A DNA stretch of 36,150 bases, taken from the NCBI GenBank assembly GCA_019312835.1, contig JAFDCJ010000029.1:1-36150 (forward strand), read 5' to 3'. The position numbers and the translations under genes are program-made. Shown piece after piece: positions 33,701-36,150 of this stretch (its first letter is position 1; the number at the start of each line of letters is the position of its first letter). The stretch comes from Deltaproteobacteria bacterium (GTDB lineage: Bacteria; Desulfobacterota; Desulfobacteria; Desulfobacterales; JAFDCJ01). Under the pieces are notes generated by a model. That model was not told where the DNA came from. It saw nothing but the letters and a program-made list of their open reading frames with translations, and did not search any database.

Positions 33701-34376
33701 GCACGGTTCCTTTTTGATCCAGTACCACCATATACCCATTGTGACCGACCCTGACAGTATTGATATAATCGGTCAGATCGGCCAGGGTGATGTCCATGCC
33801 GACGACACCATAAATGTTGTCCTGCTCATCGAGCAGGGCCGTGACGATGCCGATATTGACATCCGGGGAGGTGACGGACCGGTAGGGGGCGGTGATCATC
33901 ACTTTGCCGGGATTTTCTTTGCCGAGCACATACCAGGGCCTGAGCCGCGGGTCGTATTTTGTCGCCTTGGCGCGCTTGTGGGATCTGACAAAACTGCCGT
34001 TTGCGCGCCCCATGTAAACGGAATTCACGTGGTCGTGTGTAACCCTATAGGTGTTGAACAGATTTATTATTTTTTGCTCCAGCTCACCGATGTTGTATTC
34101 AAAGGTGTCGGGTTCGGCGCTGGTGAAATTGGTAAAATCCTCATCCTCAGGTGAGCGCACCACATCCGCGGCCACGATGCCGGCCAAATCACTTTTTGCG
34201 CTGCTGATGACACTTGATAAGGCAAAATCAATATGCGCCAGTTGGTTTTGGAGATCGTTATAGATGCCCGTGTAGATCCTTGTCGTCAGCCGCTTGAAAA
34301 GGAGCGTGCCGATGGTGGCAAGGATTAAAATACTGACGCCGACATACAGGAGTAAGATTTTGTTTTTAAGTTTCAT
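30726..34376 (-). CDS. BarA-like hybrid sensor histidine kinase with dCache sensor, two receivers and HPt
   Basis: A 1216-residue inner-membrane phosphorelay protein. In order it has TM1 (about 7-27), a periplasmic dCache domain (30-290), TM2 (295-317), HAMP (320-372), a coiled coil (375-415) and HisKA with SHEIRTPMN (phosphoacceptor H424). HATPase follows ([22 protein letters not shown]), then receiver 1 (VVDD, D715), receiver 2 (VEDNEINQ, D860, K949) and HPt ([11 protein letters not shown]1067). In the sensor, Y141, R146, W148, Y149, Y165 and D195 match the spacing of the amino-acid-binding dCache motif. Residues 879-919 in receiver 2 are a repeat-derived insertion. No output regulator gene is adjacent. 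Confidence 0.95.
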   Translation of the reverse strand: MKLKNKILLLYVGVSILILATIGTLLFKRLTTRIYTGIYNDLQNQLAHIDFALSSVISSAKSDLAGIVAADVVRSPEDEDFTNFTSAEPDTFEYNIGELEQKIINLFNTYRVTHDHVNSVYMGRANGSFVRSHKRAKATKYDPRLRPWYVLGKENPGKVMITAPYRSVTSPDVNIGIVTALLDEQDNIYGVVGMDITLADLTDYINTVRVGHNGYMVVLDQKGTVLVSRETDSLFKNVTSVYPHDLESIFKNKQGYAKIAGGSEKKYFIYYTSPMLGWKLAMVFPVHEIDNEVMGAVVPVILALCAGLLMLSFLTMLGLQRFVIKPLNLLGEGTDLITRTGKLDHRIEIKSRDEIGHLGRSFNKMMNTIQESDTALKASEQELKKHRDNLEELVEERTAELVEAKKAADEANKAKSDFLANMSHEIRTPMNAIIGMSHLALQTELSPKQEDYIQKIQAGAHSLLRIINDILDFSKIEAGKLDVESVEFNLEDVLENLANMVPIKAREKKLEILYATSPDVPLSLIGDPLRLGQILLNLTNNAVKFTEHGEIVINTQLVDKTEDRATLSFSVKDTGIGMTAEQAAKLFQPFTQADTSTTRKFGGTGLGLTISKRLVEMMDGEIGVDSKPGQGSVFKFTAVFGLASQKLAKKRLLAAELKDLKVMVVDDSTTSQNIFREILESFSFDVTVVDSGEKALTEIRNSAERQTGYDLVIMDWKMPGMDGIETSRQLKTIIEPARQPKIVMATAYGRQEVMRKAEDVGLDGFLIKPVNPSVMLNTIMAVFGKDLPSTPTVSAKKPAEEKIVDRIKGAHVLLVEDNEINQQVAREILTGSGLNVTVAGNGQEAVNAVKKNPYDAVLMDIQMPVMDGYEATRKIREWQLKADSPAEAGLKAEDTDLTVTGDQRTDLRDQASNLRPQTSNLPIIAMTAHAMTGDREKSLAAGMNDHVAKPIDPDELFKILKKWITPQGEHAERSSRVSADLKNSSKAEPAMISDQPSPLAGTAPGADDLPESLSGFDLAAGLNRLQGNRKLYRKLLLDFGNNYRKASENIQNALIANDIEQVHSQVHNIKGLAGNLSATRLLAAASDMDASAKKAIAAGESVPEQFEANFAELKAALSEALSSCQTLVRTENGTPPTPDQEAAVSLPPDLAGRTAERLQDAAEMGSVSDLKGIAAELVSESDSYARLSENITQLAENFDFEGLLQLADELRSTSAD
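31620..31742. repeat. In-frame repeat insertion inside the kinase receiver 2 coding region
   Basis: About 123 bp within the kinase gene match intergenic repeat material. GAGGTTTGAGGCCGGAGGTT (from 31620) is the unit seen at 5018-5043. A palindrome GTCCCGCC-TC-GGCGGGAC (31709-31726) is flanked by the direct repeat CAGCTTTGAG (31700-31709 and 31730-31739). It is translated as residues 879-919 (including SPAEAG and NLRPQTSNL) between the conserved KIREW and LPIIAMTA of the receiver. Confidence 0.8.
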
Positions 34377-34471
34377 TGGAATATTCCGGTACTAAACCGC
34401 TTGCTGTTGGCAGTCTACTGGTATTCGGTTTCGGATGCAGCGAATTGGATCGTCAGGATGACGGAATAGTT

Positions 34472-34502
34472 ACTATATGCCGTAATATTGAACGGTTGTC
34501 AA
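34472..34502 (-). promoter_or_regulatory. Candidate promoter of the hybrid kinase gene
   Basis: On the minus strand TTGACA (34502-34497) and TATAGT (34477-34472) are separated by 19 nt; CATATA at 17 nt is an alternative. It lies about 95 nt before the kinase start. Confidence 0.5.
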
Positions 34503-34716
34503 AGCATTATCACCTGCAGAGGCCGCATCAAAATTTCACCTGAGCCAAAAATTGTGGGTCACAACGGGGGCAGGGCGGCCTAGCGACAGGCCGGCAGATA
34601 GGCAGACCTGCAACCCTTGGGCAAGGGCATCGAAACCTGCGGTCAGCATTGAAATGGTGCACAATGACCGCGAGGGGTGGGGGCATAATTTAAATTTTGA
34701 TGAAAGCCGAACACAC
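34503..34716. other. Intergenic stretch without recognised features
   Basis: I see no reading frame, repeat arm or strong hairpin here beyond short GC-rich matches near 34580-34600. It separates the divergent kinase and zinc-ribbon genes. Confidence 0.5.
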
Positions 34717-34745
34717 TTGACATAAGGTCCACGATCCCTTATTTT
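34717..34745 (+). promoter_or_regulatory. Promoter of the small zinc-ribbon protein
   Basis: TTGACA (34717-34722), a 17-nt spacer and TATTTT (34740-34745). Confidence 0.72.
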
Positions 34746-34784
34746 GAACGAAATATTTTACCGATCAATTCAAGGGAGGAATTC

Positions 34785-34985
34785 ATGTCAGAAAAGGTAG
34801 CTTTCGAATGTGTGAATTGTGGCAACAAAGCAGAGCAAGATAGCTCAGACAAGACCATTCCGGAGTGTTGCGGAAAACCCATGCAGGTTGAGGGTTTGGA
34901 TTCCTGTGGAATGAGCACCACTGCCGAACACTCGCGGCTTGATAACCTGGACGAGCCCTGTGATGATGGCAGGGCCGGGTCCTGA
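34785..34985 (+). CDS. Small zinc-ribbon / desulforedoxin-like protein
   Basis: A 66-residue protein with CVNC (C9, C12) and ECCGKPM (C28, C29). This CxxC...CC arrangement resembles desulforedoxin and the rubredoxin-like knuckles of anaerobes, so a single Zn or Fe site is expected. An acidic tail contains two further Cys. GGGAGG precedes ATG 34785. It has its own promoter and terminator, hence a monocistronic message. Function is unknown; a redox or metal-binding role is inferred only from the Cys pattern. Confidence 0.78.
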   Translation: MSEKVAFECVNCGNKAEQDSSDKTIPECCGKPMQVEGLDSCGMSTTAEHSRLDNLDEPCDDGRAGS

Positions 34986-35031
34986 AATATACCGCCTCCG
35001 CCTCATTCGCATCCATTCGAATCCATCAAGG

Positions 35032-35078
35032 CCCATTTAAAAGTTCTAAATTTTGAATTTTTAAATGGGCTTTTTTTT
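35032..35078 (+). terminator. Terminator of the zinc-ribbon gene
   Basis: GCCCATTTAA (35032-35041) pairs with TTAAATGGGC (35061-35070), followed by eight T. Confidence 0.92.
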
Positions 35079-35383
35079 AAGCATACCCCTTCGTCTTCAT
35101 CCAACGCATACAGCCCCGGAACCACCCGGCACACCCATTTGGCAACTGTCTTTCGAGGTCTAACCCTGAATGCGGCAGTCCTTGAATAAGATAGAGCGCA
35201 GCCATCCCGGTTTCATTGATAAATTTAAGATGCGACTGAGCAGAGCAATTTTTGGGCGTTGACAGGCAACTGCTTATTGGATACCGTGCTCAGAGTTTAT
35301 GTTGATCCAATCCAGGGTTTATTCGTAAAACTAACCCTTGAACCCTGAACCCTGAAGGCTGACCCTCTATACGGAGTTTGACC
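35079..35383. other. Intergenic stretch with a partial CCCTGAA repeat arm
   Basis: No gene is visible. ACCCTTGAACCCTGAACCCT near 35333-35353 is a tandem-unit arm like the right arm at 5107-5119. A TTGACA at 35259-35264 could start the enoyl-CoA hydratase transcript, but no good -10 box is at the right distance. Confidence 0.5.
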
Positions 35384-36150
35384 ATGGCATACGAACTAAT
35401 CGAGTATTCCACCAAGGGCCCCATTGGCTACCTGACCTTAAACAATCCTTCAAAAATTAACGCCCTGTCCAAATTGATGATCAGTGAGTTGATCCATGCC
35501 CTGGAAGCAGTTGCTGCCGAGGAAACGACCAAGGTGCTGATTGTCCGGGCCGCCGGCAAACATTTCTGTGCCGGCCATTTTCTGGGTGAGATGGTCGGCG
35601 GTGGTGTCAGTGAATATAAGTTGATTTTCGATCAGTGCAACCGGATGATGCAAATGATACACGACATCCCTCAGCCCGTCATCGCTCAGGTGCAAGGAAT
35701 TGCCACGGCCGCCGGATGCCAGTTGGTGGCATGGTGCGACCTGGCAGTGGCCGAAGAGGGGGCCAAATTTGCAACGCCCGGGGTCAAAATCGGACTGTTC
35801 TGCACAACACCAAGCGTGGCAGTCGTACGTGCCATCGGACGCAAAGCCGCCATGGAGATGCTGCTAACCGGGCGTTATTTTCCTGCTCATGAAGCCAGGG
35901 AATTGGGATTGATCAACCGGGTTGTACCCCTCGAGGAACTTGAAACCGCAACCGAGGCCCTTGCCAATCAGATTGCCGAGGCCAGCCGCTTTGTTCTATC
36001 CATTGGAAAACGGGGATTTTACGCCCAGGTCGATCAGGCGGACACCGACGCCATGGATTTTGCCAAACAGACCATGACCATGAACCTGATGGCGGAAGAT
36101 GCCCAGGAGGGCATTCAGGCGTTTATTGAGAAGCGGGAACCCACCTGGAA
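35384..36150 (+). CDS. Enoyl-CoA hydratase/isomerase family protein (ECHDC3-like), 3' end outside window
   Basis: The 255 codons present read as a crotonase-fold protein. AAGKHFCAGHFLGEM forms the first oxyanion-hole strand and QGIATAAGCQLVAWCDLAVA the second. The segment following ATPGVKIGLF reads CTTPSVAVVRAIGR, so the second catalytic Glu of classical enoyl-CoA hydratase (in GAGGTQRL-type sequences) is not obvious. This fits the ECHDC3-like subgroup rather than FadB-type hydratases. ATG 35384 is in frame with the conserved N-terminus; GGAG lies 8 nt upstream. No stop codon is reached, although the last residues (REPTW) look close to the C-terminus of such proteins. Confidence 0.9.
   Translation, partial: MAYELIEYSTKGPIGYLTLNNPSKINALSKLMISELIHALEAVAAEETTKVLIVRAAGKHFCAGHFLGEMVGGGVSEYKLIFDQCNRMMQMIHDIPQPVIAQVQGIATAAGCQLVAWCDLAVAEEGAKFATPGVKIGLFCTTPSVAVVRAIGRKAAMEMLLTGRYFPAHEARELGLINRVVPLEELETATEALANQIAEASRFVLSIGKRGFYAQVDQADTDAMDFAKQTMTMNLMAEDAQEGIQAFIEKREPTW

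Overview
The window looks like chromosome of a sulfate-reducing-type deltaproteobacterium (Desulfobacterota, probably Desulfobacterales). This is inferred from the gene repertoire: an aromatic-amino-acid cluster with a chorismate mutase-shikimate dehydrogenase fusion, a TRAP operon, a large dCache hybrid kinase and small Cys-rich proteins. The abundance of short palindromic intergenic repeats points the same way. No phage, plasmid, complete insertion sequence or CRISPR array is visible.

Region 1 (1-8615) is an aromatic amino acid locus read in both directions from one control region (about 1160-1620). Leftward are a tandem-ACT protein and a type I-beta DAHP synthase that runs off the window. 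Rightward are aroG (type I-alpha DAHP synthase), aroB, a chorismate mutase-aroE fusion, aroA, aroC and a tyrA-like prephenate dehydrogenase. Each transcript begins with a leader that reads as a textbook ribosome-mediated attenuator. The leftward leader peptide is Phe-rich and the rightward one is Tyr-rich. Both have mutually exclusive pause, antiterminator and terminator hairpins that can be written out base by base. This is the most interesting content of the window. Genes for 3-dehydroquinate dehydratase, shikimate kinase and prephenate dehydratase are not in the window.

Region 2 (8616-13215) holds a half-length PiT phosphate permease with a DUF47 fragment, a small exported protein, tRNA-Pro(CGG), purA, tadA and tRNA-Arg(ACG). 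The tRNA-Arg(ACG) is the expected substrate of TadA and lies next to its gene.

Region 3 (13216-18457) is a catabolic-type operon. A sugar-phosphate-isomerase-like TIM barrel is followed by a complete TRAP transporter (dctP, dctQ, dctM) and an FCD-type GntR regulator. Three TGGATCCA palindromes spaced near whole helical turns surround the promoter.

Region 4 (18458-25367) carries small or poorly known proteins: a Cys-rich protein, an unknown 155-residue protein, an Mth938-like protein, a DUF885 metallopeptidase, an ATP-grasp-like protein, a class I methyltransferase and a membrane-anchored alpha/beta hydrolase.

Region 5 (25368-30607) is a BMP-family nucleoside-type ABC transporter operon (lipoprotein, two permeases, double ATPase) behind a hairpin-rich leader. 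Region 6 (30726-36150) has a 1216-residue BarA-like hybrid histidine kinase with a predicted amino-acid-binding dCache sensor, a small zinc-ribbon protein and an enoyl-CoA hydratase cut by the window edge.

A recurring theme is inverted repeats whose arms are short near-tandem units, at about a dozen loci. One copy sits in frame inside the second receiver domain of the kinase, and another supplies the last codons of tadA.
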